A model generated the notes under the pieces. That model was not told where the DNA came from and did no database searches. It saw nothing but the letters and a program-made list of their open reading frames with translations. This document shows, in pieces, positions 16,519-25,663 of a stretch of DNA of 64,000 bases. Each line of letters starts with the position of its first letter. Position 1 is the first letter of the stretch. Made by a program: the position numbers and the translations under genes. Source of the DNA: Chryseosolibacter histidinae (GTDB lineage Bacteria > Bacteroidota > Bacteroidia > Cytophagales > Cyclobacteriaceae); contig NZ_JAHESF010000006.1 in the NCBI RefSeq assembly GCF_018598225.1, positions 1 through 64,000 on the forward strand, read 5' to 3'.

Positions 16519-18036
16519 TTAATCAAGCTTGAATTTTACCGTGAACACGGTTCCCTCCCCTACCTGGCTTTGCAAGTCGATCTTTCCCTGAAGGGCTTCA
16601 ACGGCTTTTTTGACGATGGAGAGACCGAGGCCTGTGCCGTTTATTTCTTTGGCGTTGCTGCCCCGGCGGAATGGCTCGAACACCAGCTCCATGTCTTTTT
16701 CAGCAATGCCGATACCCTGATCTTTGACAGCGATGCGTACAAACGATCCATGTACATCGACTGTGAGGAATACCTCATTTCCGGAGGGTGAGAACTTGAT
16801 GGCGTTGCTCAGCAGGTTGATGAAAATGTTTCGCAATAGTTTCTCATCACTCATTACCTGCAGGTCTGGCGATGCACAATCCAGCCGAACGGTATGGGTG
16901 TTGCCCATGCTGTTCTGAACCTCTTCGATGAGGCCTGCCAGGAATGGTTTGATCGTAACGGGGCGGATATTGGCCGTCATCTGCCCTGCTTCGGTTTTAC
17001 CGATGGTCAGCACATCGTCCAGCAGCATCAGCATGTGGCGGGTCTGCAGGGAAATGTTATCGAGGCGGGTAGACGCATCGCCGGCCTGAACGCTTCCGTT
17101 GCCATTTTTCAGATAGGTTACATTCCGCATGATGCTGGTGAGCGGGATCCTGAACTCGTGCGAGGCAATGGACACAAACCTGTTCTTGATGTCAACCAGT
17201 TTCTTTTCCTTCTGCAGGGCTTTGTGCAGCGCTTCTGTGCGTTGCTGTACCTTGAGCTCGAGGTTCGTTTTGTATTCCCACAACTCCGTGATATCCTGCC
17301 CTATCATGAGTATGCCCACTACTTCGCCGGTGGTACTCCTTCGTGGCGTTACGTTGATGAGACAGGTAAGCTTTTTTCCATCTCTGTTGCGGATGCCAGC
17401 TTCATAGTTTGTGATCACTTCGCCGGCCAGTGCTGCCCGCATGGTTTGGCTGAAGCCTGCATGGAATTCCTCCCAGGGCAGCAGGTCGAGCAGGCGCCGG
17501 GTGTAGATCTCGTTCTTTGTATAACCGATGATCCGCGTAGCCACTTCATTCCATTCGGTGATATAACCTCTGGCATCGGTGCCAATAACCACTGCGTTGG
17601 CATGTTCGATGAGGTTGTTCTGTTCCTTGGCAATGGCGGTGATCCGGTTCTCGAATACTTTTTGCGGCGTTACATCACGGGCTTCGATCAGGATCCGGTT
17701 TGTTACCTCGTCGTTGTCAGCGATCAGGCTGCCTCTGATCTCGAAATAGTTCTTCCTTCCTTCCAGGTCGTCGAACGATACGTCTACTGTGGCAGGTTTT
17801 CCGGTATCAACGATATTGGCAAAGTGAAACTCAACGATGTTCCGCCAGGGCAACGGAATGGCGTGAAAAAATGAGATATCCTCAGCGAGTGAAGGGCTGG
17901 TGAGATAAGCCAGTTTTTTGGCTTCTTTATTAACGAACAACACTGTACCCTCCTGATCCAGGATCACTGTTGCATATGAAATACTATCCAGAATAGAATA
18001 AACATCAACTCCTTTCAGCATATTCCATCCACCCAT
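16519..18036 (-). CDS. PAS-PAS sensor histidine kinase, cytosolic
   Basis: A 505-residue kinase with no membrane segment. Two PAS domains (about 12-125 and 140-255), a short coiled coil (YKTNLELKVQQRTEALHKAL), a HisKA dimerisation domain with His293 in ASHEFRIPL, and a HATPase domain (N box NIFINLLSNAIKF, G boxes DQGIGI and GTGLGLSIVKKA). The F box usually reads HEFRTPL; Ile replaces Thr here and in the kinase at 19383, so the two are close relatives. No response regulator is adjacent; the partner may be one in the island downstream. It probably senses a cytosolic or redox cue through PAS, but the ligand is unknown. Confidence 0.92.
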   Translation of the reverse strand: MGGWNMLKGVDVYSILDSISYATVILDQEGTVLFVNKEAKKLAYLTSPSLAEDISFFHAIPLPWRNIVEFHFANIVDTGKPATVDVSFDDLEGRKNYFEIRGSLIADNDEVTNRILIEARDVTPQKVFENRITAIAKEQNNLIEHANAVVIGTDARGYITEWNEVATRIIGYTKNEIYTRRLLDLLPWEEFHAGFSQTMRAALAGEVITNYEAGIRNRDGKKLTCLINVTPRRSTTGEVVGILMIGQDITELWEYKTNLELKVQQRTEALHKALQKEKKLVDIKNRFVSIASHEFRIPLTSIMRNVTYLKNGNGSVQAGDASTRLDNISLQTRHMLMLLDDVLTIGKTEAGQMTANIRPVTIKPFLAGLIEEVQNSMGNTHTVRLDCASPDLQVMSDEKLLRNIFINLLSNAIKFSPSGNEVFLTVDVHGSFVRIAVKDQGIGIAEKDMELVFEPFRRGSNAKEINGTGLGLSIVKKAVEALQGKIDLQSQVGEGTVFTVKFKLD

Positions 18037-18563
18037 AAAATTTTATGCATAGTCAAGCCAACTCGTTTCTAAACTAATACTTTTCGCATTCTTACACCGT
18101 CATCATGTATTTTTTTTTTAATTCACAATGTGTACTTCTTATGCTTTCCATCATATAAGAAGGATCGCTCTCCTGAAAAATGCGGTCTACAAAACGCGGA
18201 TACCCACTCCGATGTAAAGAATATTTCGAGCGTCTACATATCTGGCGATCTGCCTTCAATAAGAGGTTACAAAAATATGATATCCGGTGTGTGATTTCTG
18301 TTTGTTTTCTTGCTGTACCTTACTTCATTGAAAAAATAGCTGTAACAAGTTGATCTGGAACCGATTCTTTACATATAAGATAAGACAAATTGAAAGATCA
18401 TCCTGCCATCAACAATACGCCTAGGGGAACCGCTGATAAACTCAGCATTTTACTGAGCAGGCTTACAGCAGTAAAGCCCTTTAGTGTCAATTTGAGAAGG
18501 TTTTTTCCGGTTCTGGTTCGCATCTACGAGGTGTGTCCCGGCTTTTTAGCATCAGTGGCATAA
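18037..18563. other. Gap with no recognisable gene
   Basis: About 530 bp of rather AT-rich divergent spacer between the kinase at 16519-18036 and the barrel gene at 18653. I see no open frame, repeat or RNA gene in it; it must hold the kinase promoter. Confidence 0.5.
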
Positions 18564-18589
18564 GCCAAATACCTGATTTTTAAAATCAG
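18564..18589 (+). promoter_or_regulatory. Candidate operator site 1 of the signalling island
   Basis: GCCAAATACCTGATTTTT (18564-18581) overlaps a perfect palindrome CTGATTTT-T-AAAATCAG (18573-18589). The same motif, in the same orientation to the downstream gene, occurs at 29297-29315 and 30415-30432. It lies 63 bp upstream of ATG 18653. Confidence 0.55.
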
Positions 18590-18652
18590 AATTGCTCTGA
18601 AGGAAGGGACAATCGTCGGTTGCAACTTGCCTGCATAATAATACAGAAAGCC

Positions 18653-19336
18653 ATGCAAGAGCGAATCGAATTTAACCAGTTCAAAGGGATCGTGATCGTA
18701 ACCCTTTTTATTATCCTGATATTGAAATCCGGTTGCAGCCATGCACAAAGCGCAATTTCTCATATCGGATTTCAGGCCAATTTTGGAACATCGGTCTTTG
18801 ACCTCAGCAGCGACATTCCTGAGCTGAACGCAAAGAAGGTAACGCAGAGCGGCGGACTGCTCGGCGTTGTTGCCGGCAACGAAGCCGTTAGAGCAAGGAT
18901 CGGATTGTTCGGCTATTACTCCTCTGACAATAAAATAGCCGGTTCGATAGATCTCTATAAATCGAACGCGTCCATCAATTTTTATCCACTGGCCCTGTTC
19001 GGCAAAAGATCACTCAGGGTGCAGCCCTATTTTTCAGGTGCTGTAGCCTATGACAGATACAAATTTTACGGATACTACCTGAGCAGCGACCGTGGCAAAG
19101 TGAACTACAGCAAGTCGGAAGCTCCTTACCTGGGAACGGTCAAACAGGTGAACTCATCGTTTGGAGGTGGTATTGAATTAAGGCTTCTCGAGAGCAGTGA
19201 TTTTGTTCACTTCTTTATGGAGACAAGGTTTGCACACAACCTGGACAACGCATCCAACAATGTACGGTTTGACCACACGCAGGTTTCCAATAAAATGCAG
19301 GTGTTGGCTGGCCTCAGCTTCGGCATGATCCGCTAA
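18653..19336 (+). CDS. Outer-membrane barrel-like secreted protein
   Basis: A 227-residue exported protein. The start ATG 18653 gives MQERIEFNQFKGIVIVTLFIILILKSGCSHAQ, a long signal peptide. The mature chain has alternating strands (IGFQANFGTSVFDL, ASINFYPLALFG, VQPYFSGAVAYDRYKFYGYY, SFGGGIELRLLE, FFMETRFAHNLDN, LAGLSFGMIR) typical of a small porin-like barrel. No family name is recognised. It carries a candidate operator 63 bp upstream and converges on the signalling operon (47 bp from the kinase stop at 19383), so it may be an outer-membrane target or partner of that system. Confidence 0.72.
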   Translation: MQERIEFNQFKGIVIVTLFIILILKSGCSHAQSAISHIGFQANFGTSVFDLSSDIPELNAKKVTQSGGLLGVVAGNEAVRARIGLFGYYSSDNKIAGSIDLYKSNASINFYPLALFGKRSLRVQPYFSGAVAYDRYKFYGYYLSSDRGKVNYSKSEAPYLGTVKQVNSSFGGGIELRLLESSDFVHFFMETRFAHNLDNASNNVRFDHTQVSNKMQVLAGLSFGMIR

Positions 19337-19382
19337 GCCGCACGTCCGGACTTATATAAATCAAAGAACACACAGGCTTTTC

Positions 19383-20855
19383 TTATTTCTGGTCGATAGG
19401 AAGCGAGACGGTAAAGACAGAACCTTTGCCGATCTCGCTTTTTACGTCGATCCGTGCATGAAGCAGGTCTGCCGCTCTCTTAACGATAGAGAGCCCCAGG
19501 CCTGTGCCACCGATATTCTGAATGCTGCTGGAGCGGAAGAAAGGTTCGAAGATCTTCTCGATGTCGTGGCTTTCGATTCCGAGGCCCTGATCGCGTACTT
19601 CGAAACAGATGGCATTGGCAGACGGATAGATGCTCAGGTATACCTCATTGCTGAGGGGAGAATATTTGATGGCATTGTTGAGCAGATTGATAAAAATATT
19701 CCGCAGGAACTTCTCATCTGAAAGGATGCAACGCGGGGTTGTTTCATGCATGGTGACGTTGATGCAATGGGAGCTTCCGTGCGCATTACGAACGTCTTCC
19801 ACCACTCCGGTCACGAACGACTCCACGTCGATGGACTGGGCGTTCACCTTCAATTTTACGGCTTCATCTTTTCCGATGGTGAGCACATCGTCAAGCAGGC
19901 TCACCATATGGGCGACCTGTTTTTCGATCGTTTTTACCTTCGCGATAACCTCACTCGCCTCGCTCCCGGTGGCATGGTCCCTGATGTCTGCCGCTGCGCC
20001 GGAGATGTTTGCCAGGGGAATCCTGAATTCGTGCGACGCCATCGACACGAACCTGCTTTTCAGGTCGGCATGCTCTTTTATTTTTTCGTTTGCCACGCGC
20101 AGATCATTGGTGATGGTAAACAGCTCCAGGTTGGCAGATTTGATGATCCGGTTGTGGTTGATCAGCCTTTTGTTCAGTAACAGGAGGTCGTTGGTGCGCT
20201 CCATCACTTTCCATTCGAGCTCCTGGTTCAGCAGCTGGAGGTCGCGTTGCTGCAGAACTTTATCCGTCACGTTGTAAGCCAGTACCAGCTGTGCTTTTTT
20301 ATTCTCAAAAATGATATCGTGAGAGGAGATCTCGACATAGATCGTCCGGCCGTCTTTGGTCTTGTGGCGCCATGTACCGGACCAGTGGTACTGGTGATTG
20401 AATTCAAGTTTTCTTTTTTCGGCTGCGGTGATCAGCAAAGGCACGTCTTCGGCGGGCCTGATGTCTTTGATCGTCAGCGCCAGAAATTCAGCTTCGGTAT
20501 AGCCGTACAAAGCGGTGGCGGCTTCGTTCACTGATAAAAAACGCATGGTGGCCATGTCATATACCCACATCGGGTTGGGGTTCTTTTTAAAAAGCTGAAT
20601 GTGGTACTTCACACGCCCCGCTACCCTTTGCGTGAACTCACGGTAAAACAGCACACACAAAACGGTGATCAATGCTGCAAACAGCACGTCCCAGACCAAC
20701 GTGGCCCAGGAGAAAGAATAAAGCGCGAGCAGGCAGGTTGATATTAAAACACCCAGCCAGATAACACCGATGATCCGCACGACCGCTGTTGAAATGAACG
20801 CCGAGATCGGGCGATTTTCTGACTTGGCCATCAGCATGTTAAAAAATGCTCTCAT
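19383..20855 (-). CDS. Membrane-anchored PAS sensor histidine kinase
   Basis: A 490-residue kinase. Two adjacent membrane helices (about 25-48 and 52-71) with hardly any periplasmic loop, one PAS domain (85-205), a coiled coil (210-265), HisKA with His275 in ASHEFRIPL, and HATPase (NIFINLLNNAIKY, DQGLGI, GGTGLGLSIVKRA). The sequence is close to the kinase at 16519, including the Ile in HEFRIPL. It is the last gene of the minus-strand signalling operon, 48 bp after the TonB receptor gene. Signal is probably read in the membrane or cytosol. No dedicated regulator follows it. Confidence 0.92.
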   Translation of the reverse strand: MRAFFNMLMAKSENRPISAFISTAVVRIIGVIWLGVLISTCLLALYSFSWATLVWDVLFAALITVLCVLFYREFTQRVAGRVKYHIQLFKKNPNPMWVYDMATMRFLSVNEAATALYGYTEAEFLALTIKDIRPAEDVPLLITAAEKRKLEFNHQYHWSGTWRHKTKDGRTIYVEISSHDIIFENKKAQLVLAYNVTDKVLQQRDLQLLNQELEWKVMERTNDLLLLNKRLINHNRIIKSANLELFTITNDLRVANEKIKEHADLKSRFVSMASHEFRIPLANISGAAADIRDHATGSEASEVIAKVKTIEKQVAHMVSLLDDVLTIGKDEAVKLKVNAQSIDVESFVTGVVEDVRNAHGSSHCINVTMHETTPRCILSDEKFLRNIFINLLNNAIKYSPLSNEVYLSIYPSANAICFEVRDQGLGIESHDIEKIFEPFFRSSSIQNIGGTGLGLSIVKRAADLLHARIDVKSEIGKGSVFTVSLPIDQK

Positions 20856-20903
20856 CCTTTGCCGGGTTTATTAGGTACAATGTCGCTTTCCGATGCCGAG
20901 CTC

Positions 20904-23210
20904 CTAGAACCCTGCTCTGACACCCACCATTACCCGGGCAGGGTTCTGGTAACTTCCGTCCAGGTCCATGGCAGCAAAATTTACAGCGCTTTTGAATTTC
21001 TGATTCAATGCGTTTTCGGCCTTCACAAAAAAAGTGGCATTGCCCAAGGTGTAACCCGCGGAAACGTTCATCAATGCATATCCGTCCAGCGTCGCTCTTT
21101 TACCTGGAATAGCGGCATCGGCAAACTCATAGGTTCTCTGTTTGCCAACCGCCAGCAACCTCACTGAAAAATGATAGGCATTGATCTTGCCATCGAGGCC
21201 GGTTCTGAATTGCCAGGGTGCCATGGCAGGCTGCTCTACGGAGGTGCGGTTAGACTGGTGATCAAACAGTTTACCTTCAAGATAGCTCACTGAATTATAA
21301 CTAAGAAGCTCCAGGCGCCCGATATTGAATGTGCCTTGGATCTTGAGGTGGCCGCCGTAGTTCTCCTGGCTCCCCCTGTTGAAAGGTACCTGAATATAAT
21401 CTACATGGTATCCAAGAAAATAATTGTTATACAGGTTGGTATTGCCGTTGTCATTAACGTCTTCGATAAGGTCATCGATCACTGTTCTGTACGCAACAAA
21501 AGTGACCATAACTTTTTTACTCAGGTTTTGTGTGATGCTCAGCTCCAGCGACCGTGATGTCATAGGCCCCAGGTCAGGGTTCGGAAGCTGCCAGAACGCC
21601 GACTGGTAGGTAGTGCCATTGTCTGTGGAGTAAAAAGATCCGTAAGACTCAAAGGAGGTAGACGGAGAAGGCGCCCAATAGGCAGTGCCATAAAGCATCT
21701 TGATGGTTGTGTTCCCCCACGGATTAAATACGGCTCCAACCCTTGGATTGATAGTTGATCCAAAACGTGAGTTGTTATCATACCGGACACCCGCTGTGAC
21801 CGACACTTCTGTCAGCGGCGAATACTCGGCCTGGAGATAACCACCCACGTTTGTATAAGCCAGCGGGAAGAACTTTGCTTCGATCCCGGATGGATTGTTC
21901 TCATAAACCGAATTCAGTAAAATGCCTGACACAGCGCCGTGGTTGCTCACGGGTGACTGAAGCTCCGGAGATTTGGGAAGCGATTGGAAGATCTCGTACG
22001 TTAGCCCGCCCGTGATATTCAAATCCTTTGACCATGCGTAATGAAGCTGCTCTTCCATTTTCAGCATCGATCCGGTGCTGTATTTGTAACCACGCTCCAT
22101 GCCGCCGTACAGGTTCCTGAAATTAGAAAGTGGATTCACTTTGTAAAAGCTTCCGACAAAGGAAGATAGGGATCTGAAATTTCCGGCGCCGATCGTCTGG
22201 TTGGCACTTACTGTTGTTAAGCCCTGGCCATAAAACACATCTTTATTATAAACTGCATGGTTCGTTGATAACGACGAGGAGCTTGGTACTTCCGAGTAGT
22301 GATGCAGCAATTTCATGGAGAACCCGCCTTTGCCCAGTGCGGTATACGCATTATATGTTTTGATGGGCGCCTCATATTCGGGGTTGATGGCGCCCTGGGG
22401 AGTGATGGGCCCGTATTGGGTATTAAAGATACCTGTCTTGTGAGAGGCCAGGTCATATTCCTTCTTGTATATCTTCGAAAAATCGGGCTGCGCATCGTAT
22501 GAATACTGGCCTGCTAACGTCAGCGTTACGTCATTTTTCAGCTTGTAATTAAAAACAGTGCTGGCATTGGCATATCCCTGTGTGCCCCCCGTGACGGAGG
22601 CCATGATCTGCTCGCTGCCATCGGGCTGCCGGGTCAGGATATTGATCACACCACCCATGGCATCGGCTCCATACAGCGCAGAGCCGGGGCCATATACTAC
22701 CTCGATCTGTTTGGCAAGGTAGATCGGGAAGTTCTCGAGGAGCGGAAGGGGCTCGTTGGTGGGAGAAGAGATCCTGACACCATCCATCAAAATCACAAAA
22801 TGATCCTGACCGAACACACCGCGAATGCTGGCCGTGTTATAATACTGAGGCATGGATTTGTCGGTGATCATAAAGTCCGGCAGATCATTCAGCACCTCCG
22901 CCAGGTTCCGGTATCCTCTCAGCCGGATCTGTTCGCTGGTAACGACCAGCACGGTTGCCGGTGCGCGACCCGGTTTCTGTACGCTCTTGGTGGGCGTCAC
23001 CACGCTCACGTTCATCAGATCTTCGAACGACAGCTTCAGCAATTTGTCAACATTCAGTTTTGCCGTATCCGGCTGTGTATTTTCCTGCGCCTTCGCTTCG
23101 GCTACAAAAAAACAGAACAGTGCGGCAAAGAAAAATCGTTTCAAGATATCTGAGGCAGAGACCTTGTCCACACAAACATATTTGGGGGTACTGTTGTCAG
23201 GCGTTCTCAT
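20904..23210 (-). CDS. TonB-dependent outer-membrane receptor of the signalling operon
   Basis: A 768-residue outer-membrane receptor. Signal region ILKRFFFAALFCFFVAEAKAQ, then a short segment LLKLSFEDLMNVSVVTPTKSVQ, a plug domain (APATVLVVTSEQIRLRGYRNLAEVL to IEVVYGPGSALYGADAMGGVINI, residues 75-190) and a 22-strand barrel ending ARVMVGVRAGF. The ATG at 23210 leaves a long N-region before the hydrophobic core; no better start is visible. The LSFEDLMNVSV opening is a form I know from receptors paired with YfiR/DUF4154 proteins and kinases. It follows the YfiR-like gene by 23 bp. A sensory rather than purely nutrient role is inferred from context; ligand unknown. Confidence 0.9.
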   Translation of the reverse strand: MRTPDNSTPKYVCVDKVSASDILKRFFFAALFCFFVAEAKAQENTQPDTAKLNVDKLLKLSFEDLMNVSVVTPTKSVQKPGRAPATVLVVTSEQIRLRGYRNLAEVLNDLPDFMITDKSMPQYYNTASIRGVFGQDHFVILMDGVRISSPTNEPLPLLENFPIYLAKQIEVVYGPGSALYGADAMGGVINILTRQPDGSEQIMASVTGGTQGYANASTVFNYKLKNDVTLTLAGQYSYDAQPDFSKIYKKEYDLASHKTGIFNTQYGPITPQGAINPEYEAPIKTYNAYTALGKGGFSMKLLHHYSEVPSSSSLSTNHAVYNKDVFYGQGLTTVSANQTIGAGNFRSLSSFVGSFYKVNPLSNFRNLYGGMERGYKYSTGSMLKMEEQLHYAWSKDLNITGGLTYEIFQSLPKSPELQSPVSNHGAVSGILLNSVYENNPSGIEAKFFPLAYTNVGGYLQAEYSPLTEVSVTAGVRYDNNSRFGSTINPRVGAVFNPWGNTTIKMLYGTAYWAPSPSTSFESYGSFYSTDNGTTYQSAFWQLPNPDLGPMTSRSLELSITQNLSKKVMVTFVAYRTVIDDLIEDVNDNGNTNLYNNYFLGYHVDYIQVPFNRGSQENYGGHLKIQGTFNIGRLELLSYNSVSYLEGKLFDHQSNRTSVEQPAMAPWQFRTGLDGKINAYHFSVRLLAVGKQRTYEFADAAIPGKRATLDGYALMNVSAGYTLGNATFFVKAENALNQKFKSAVNFAAMDLDGSYQNPARVMVGVRAGF

Positions 23211-23233
23211 GGAACATATTTTTCGGTGATTTC

Positions 23234-23743
23234 TTATAGGAGTATCGCCAGCTTCAGCAATCCATCACTGGCAACGAGTCCGGTTTCTGAAAGTGTTTTT
23301 CTCTTGATCTTGAACTTGAGCTTATCGTCTTCCACCACGAAACTGATCATGGCGCCGCTGGAGATCATGTCTTCTGCGGTAACGATCAGGATACTTTTGC
23401 GTGCTGTAACGCTGACCAGCGTCTTTAACATTTTCGATGCAGACGAAGCGATATAAATGATGCTGCAGCCTGTCACATCTTCTGCGCCCTCCACGGCCCT
23501 GACCAGAATATCCCTGCCTCCCACCCTTTTTCCGGCGAGGGTATTTTTGAACAGCTCGATGATCTCAGGCTTGCCATAAACACCGATCACGAATTCCGGT
23601 GTCTCTTCAGGCCACCTGATGTACTTGGCAAAATTGAATATGTAGGCAGCCTGCAGCTCTTCATAGGAAGAGGTCTGGGCATGCACGTATCCCGAAAGGG
23701 AAACGAAGAACAGTATTAAAAGGGCGTTTTTTTTTCTTACCAC
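23234..23743 (-). CDS. YfiR-like periplasmic protein (DUF4154)
   Basis: A 169-residue periplasmic protein. The GTG at 23743 is the best start since it directly precedes a signal peptide (VRKKNALLILFFVSLSGYVHAQ); longer frames run into the upstream gene. The mature part begins EELQAAYIFNFAKYIRWPEE, the diagnostic opening of DUF4154/YfiR, continues FVIGVYGKPEIIELFKNTLAGKRVGGRDI and CSIIYIASSASKM and ends LVASDGLLKLAILL. In Pseudomonas YfiR is a periplasmic repressor of an inner-membrane signalling enzyme; here the neighbouring inner-membrane kinase is the plausible target (inference). Lies between the response regulator gene and the TonB receptor gene. Confidence 0.88.
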   Translation of the reverse strand: MVRKKNALLILFFVSLSGYVHAQTSSYEELQAAYIFNFAKYIRWPEETPEFVIGVYGKPEIIELFKNTLAGKRVGGRDILVRAVEGAEDVTGCSIIYIASSASKMLKTLVSVTARKSILIVTAEDMISSGAMISFVVEDDKLKFKIKRKTLSETGLVASDGLLKLAILL

Positions 23744-23768
23744 AAATGCGGTGTTTTTGTAATGGCGG

Positions 23769-24206
23769 TTATTGAATGACTCCTTGCGGCATTTCGCACA
23801 GCTGCCAGTAGTGGTTGAGAATAGCCACCGCACTTGTAAAACCTTCGAACGAAAGCGGTTTGAGGATATAACCGGCCACGTTAAGATCGTATGCTGCGAT
23901 CTTGTCGCTCTCTTCATTGGAAGTTGTCATCACAAAAACACTGATCGCCCGCAGCTCAGGGTCTTTCCTGATGATGTTGAGGAATTCGGTCCCGCCCATC
24001 TTGGGCATGTTGATGTCGAGCAGGATGACCCGGGGAGACGGCACCTTCGTTAAAGGATTGTTTCCACGAAGGGCATCGAGCGCCTCGAGGCCGTTGCGCG
24101 CCACAAACAGGGGATTATTGATATTGTTCTTTTTGAACGCACGCTGAACATTCATGATGTCTACTTCGTCGTCTTCTACCAGAAGGATGTTAACCAGATT
24201 TGCCAT
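23769..24206 (-). CDS. Single-domain response regulator, Rcp1-like
   Basis: A 145-residue receiver domain with no output domain. Acidic pocket EDDEVD at 11-16, phosphorylated Asp64 in VILLDINMPKM, conserved Thr/Ser in VFVMTTSNEE and Lys in GYILKPL. The insertion between helix and strand (RGNNPLTKVPSPRV) is typical of the Rcp1 group that partners phytochrome-like kinases. ATG 24206 is preferred over 24230 because GGAGAT lies directly before it. It is 35 bp downstream of the Cache-HAMP kinase, its likely phosphodonor, and 25 bp upstream of the YfiR-like gene. It may act as phosphate shuttle or by protein contact. Confidence 0.9.
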   Translation of the reverse strand: MANLVNILLVEDDEVDIMNVQRAFKKNNINNPLFVARNGLEALDALRGNNPLTKVPSPRVILLDINMPKMGGTEFLNIIRKDPELRAISVFVMTTSNEESDKIAAYDLNVAGYILKPLSFEGFTSAVAILNHYWQLCEMPQGVIQ

Positions 24207-24241
24207 ATCTCCGTATTTAAAGATCTCCATTGTGAATTGTA

Positions 24242-25663
24242 TTAGTGTTGATTGACTGTTTCGAATTTAGGCCACGTAAAAATGAACTTCGCTCCTTTTG
24301 CCTCTTCCGACTCGAGCAACACCGTACCTCCCATATCTTCCACACTTTTTTTAATGATCGATAGCCCTACGCCGGTACCCTCCACCTGGTCTCTCGACTG
24401 AAGGGTTTGAAAAATTTGAAATACCTTCTCATGGTATTTTGGAGCAATACCCATTCCGTTGTCTTCCACCGTAAACCGGTAATAGTGCCCGATCTCGGAG
24501 ACAGACAGATCGATCCTGCCTTCGCTTTTATCGTTGTATTTCACGGCGTTGGAAAGAAGGTTCATGAATACCTGCTGAAGAGGCAGTTTTTTCGTTTCAA
24601 AAACCGGCATTTTCCCGTGGATGGTCACCGCGATGTGTGGCGGCGGGTTCAGCAGGTCTATGATCTCTTTCAGCATCATTCGCAGATCCACCTTTTCCAC
24701 GGGCAGGTTCATACGTCCCACTTTCGAATACTCGAGCAAACCGTTGATCAGGGCTTCGAGGCGGAAAACGCGGCCCCGCAGGATCTGCATGTTCTTCTTC
24801 GTGTCAGCCGGGATGTTGCTTCCCAGGTCTTCTTCGATCCACTCCGACAATTTGAAAATGGCGCGCAGCGGTGCTTTCAGGTCGTGCGAGACCACGTAGG
24901 AAAAGCTGTTGAGCTCTTCGTTCTGTTTCTTCAGCTGCTCCGAATACCTGACGAGGTCCTTCCTCGATTTGTCGAGACGGTGCAGCATGTGATTGAAGGC
25001 CTTCGCCAGTTTTCCGATCTCGTCGTTTCCGGTGACCTCCACAAAAACATTCTCATCACCGCTCGAAATAGCTTTTACCGCGTTGTCGAGCTTCCGGACG
25101 TTGGCCATGATCATGTTGCTGATCACGAATGAAAGCACAACACCCGAGGCGAAGAGCGCAATGCAGAAATACAAGGTTGTACGTTTAAGCGCATTGATGG
25201 CCGCCTGTGTTTGCAGCAGGGAGTAGCCAACAGTAAGCGATCCCATCGGCATACCCTGGTAGGCAATGTCTGTCTTATAGTAGATGGTGTTGCCCAGGGT
25301 CACCATCAGGTTATTGGCCGGTAGCGATACTTCTTCTTCGGGTACCTTTTCAAGCGCGCTGAAGGCAGCGATCTTTTGGCCTTTGCTGTTGATCACGGAA
25401 ACAAATACCACAGCCTTGTCACCCTGTGTCCACTCCAGCGCTTCGGACACGGCTACGAAATCAGTCTCGCCCATGCCGATGCCCACGCCGATGGAGAACA
25501 TATTGCTGATGCTTTTGATCTTCGACTCGATGGCCTTCAGCGCCTCCTGCTCCTGCTGCCGGGGATAATAACTGTAGATGAACACCGAGACCAACGCTAT
25601 CAGCAGCACCTGGCCAACGATGATCTTGATCCGGATGGAAAGGCTTTTCATCAACTCTTTCAT
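24242..25663 (-). CDS. Sensor histidine kinase with periplasmic domain and HAMP
   Basis: A 473-residue inner-membrane kinase. Two membrane helices (about 12-32 and 163-184) enclose a periplasmic domain of some 130 residues whose sequence (FVSVINSKGQKIAAFS) looks like a single Cache fold. A HAMP linker (185-238), a coiled coil, HisKA with His260 in VVSHDLKAPLRAI, and HATPase (FMNLLSNAVKY, DNGMGI, GTGVGLSIIKKS) follow. The SHDLKAPLRAI type is that of phytochrome-like kinases which use Rcp1 regulators, and such a regulator is next. ATG 25663 overlaps the hybrid kinase stop by 4 bases. Periplasmic contact with the YfiR-like product is inferred. Confidence 0.92.
   Translation of the reverse strand: MKELMKSLSIRIKIIVGQVLLIALVSVFIYSYYPRQQEQEALKAIESKIKSISNMFSIGVGIGMGETDFVAVSEALEWTQGDKAVVFVSVINSKGQKIAAFSALEKVPEEEVSLPANNLMVTLGNTIYYKTDIAYQGMPMGSLTVGYSLLQTQAAINALKRTTLYFCIALFASGVVLSFVISNMIMANVRKLDNAVKAISSGDENVFVEVTGNDEIGKLAKAFNHMLHRLDKSRKDLVRYSEQLKKQNEELNSFSYVVSHDLKAPLRAIFKLSEWIEEDLGSNIPADTKKNMQILRGRVFRLEALINGLLEYSKVGRMNLPVEKVDLRMMLKEIIDLLNPPPHIAVTIHGKMPVFETKKLPLQQVFMNLLSNAVKYNDKSEGRIDLSVSEIGHYYRFTVEDNGMGIAPKYHEKVFQIFQTLQSRDQVEGTGVGLSIIKKSVEDMGGTVLLESEEAKGAKFIFTWPKFETVNQH

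Noticed and set aside
16894..17874. 326-codon plus-strand open frame
   Set aside because: Antisense to the PAS-PAS kinase at 16519-18036, which has all kinase boxes.
23744..23917. N-terminal extension of the YfiR-like protein
   Set aside because: The extra residues overlap the response regulator gene and come before the signal peptide, which must be N-terminal.
24407..25132. 241-codon plus-strand open frame
   Set aside because: Antisense to the Cache-HAMP kinase gene; no start region or domain supports it.
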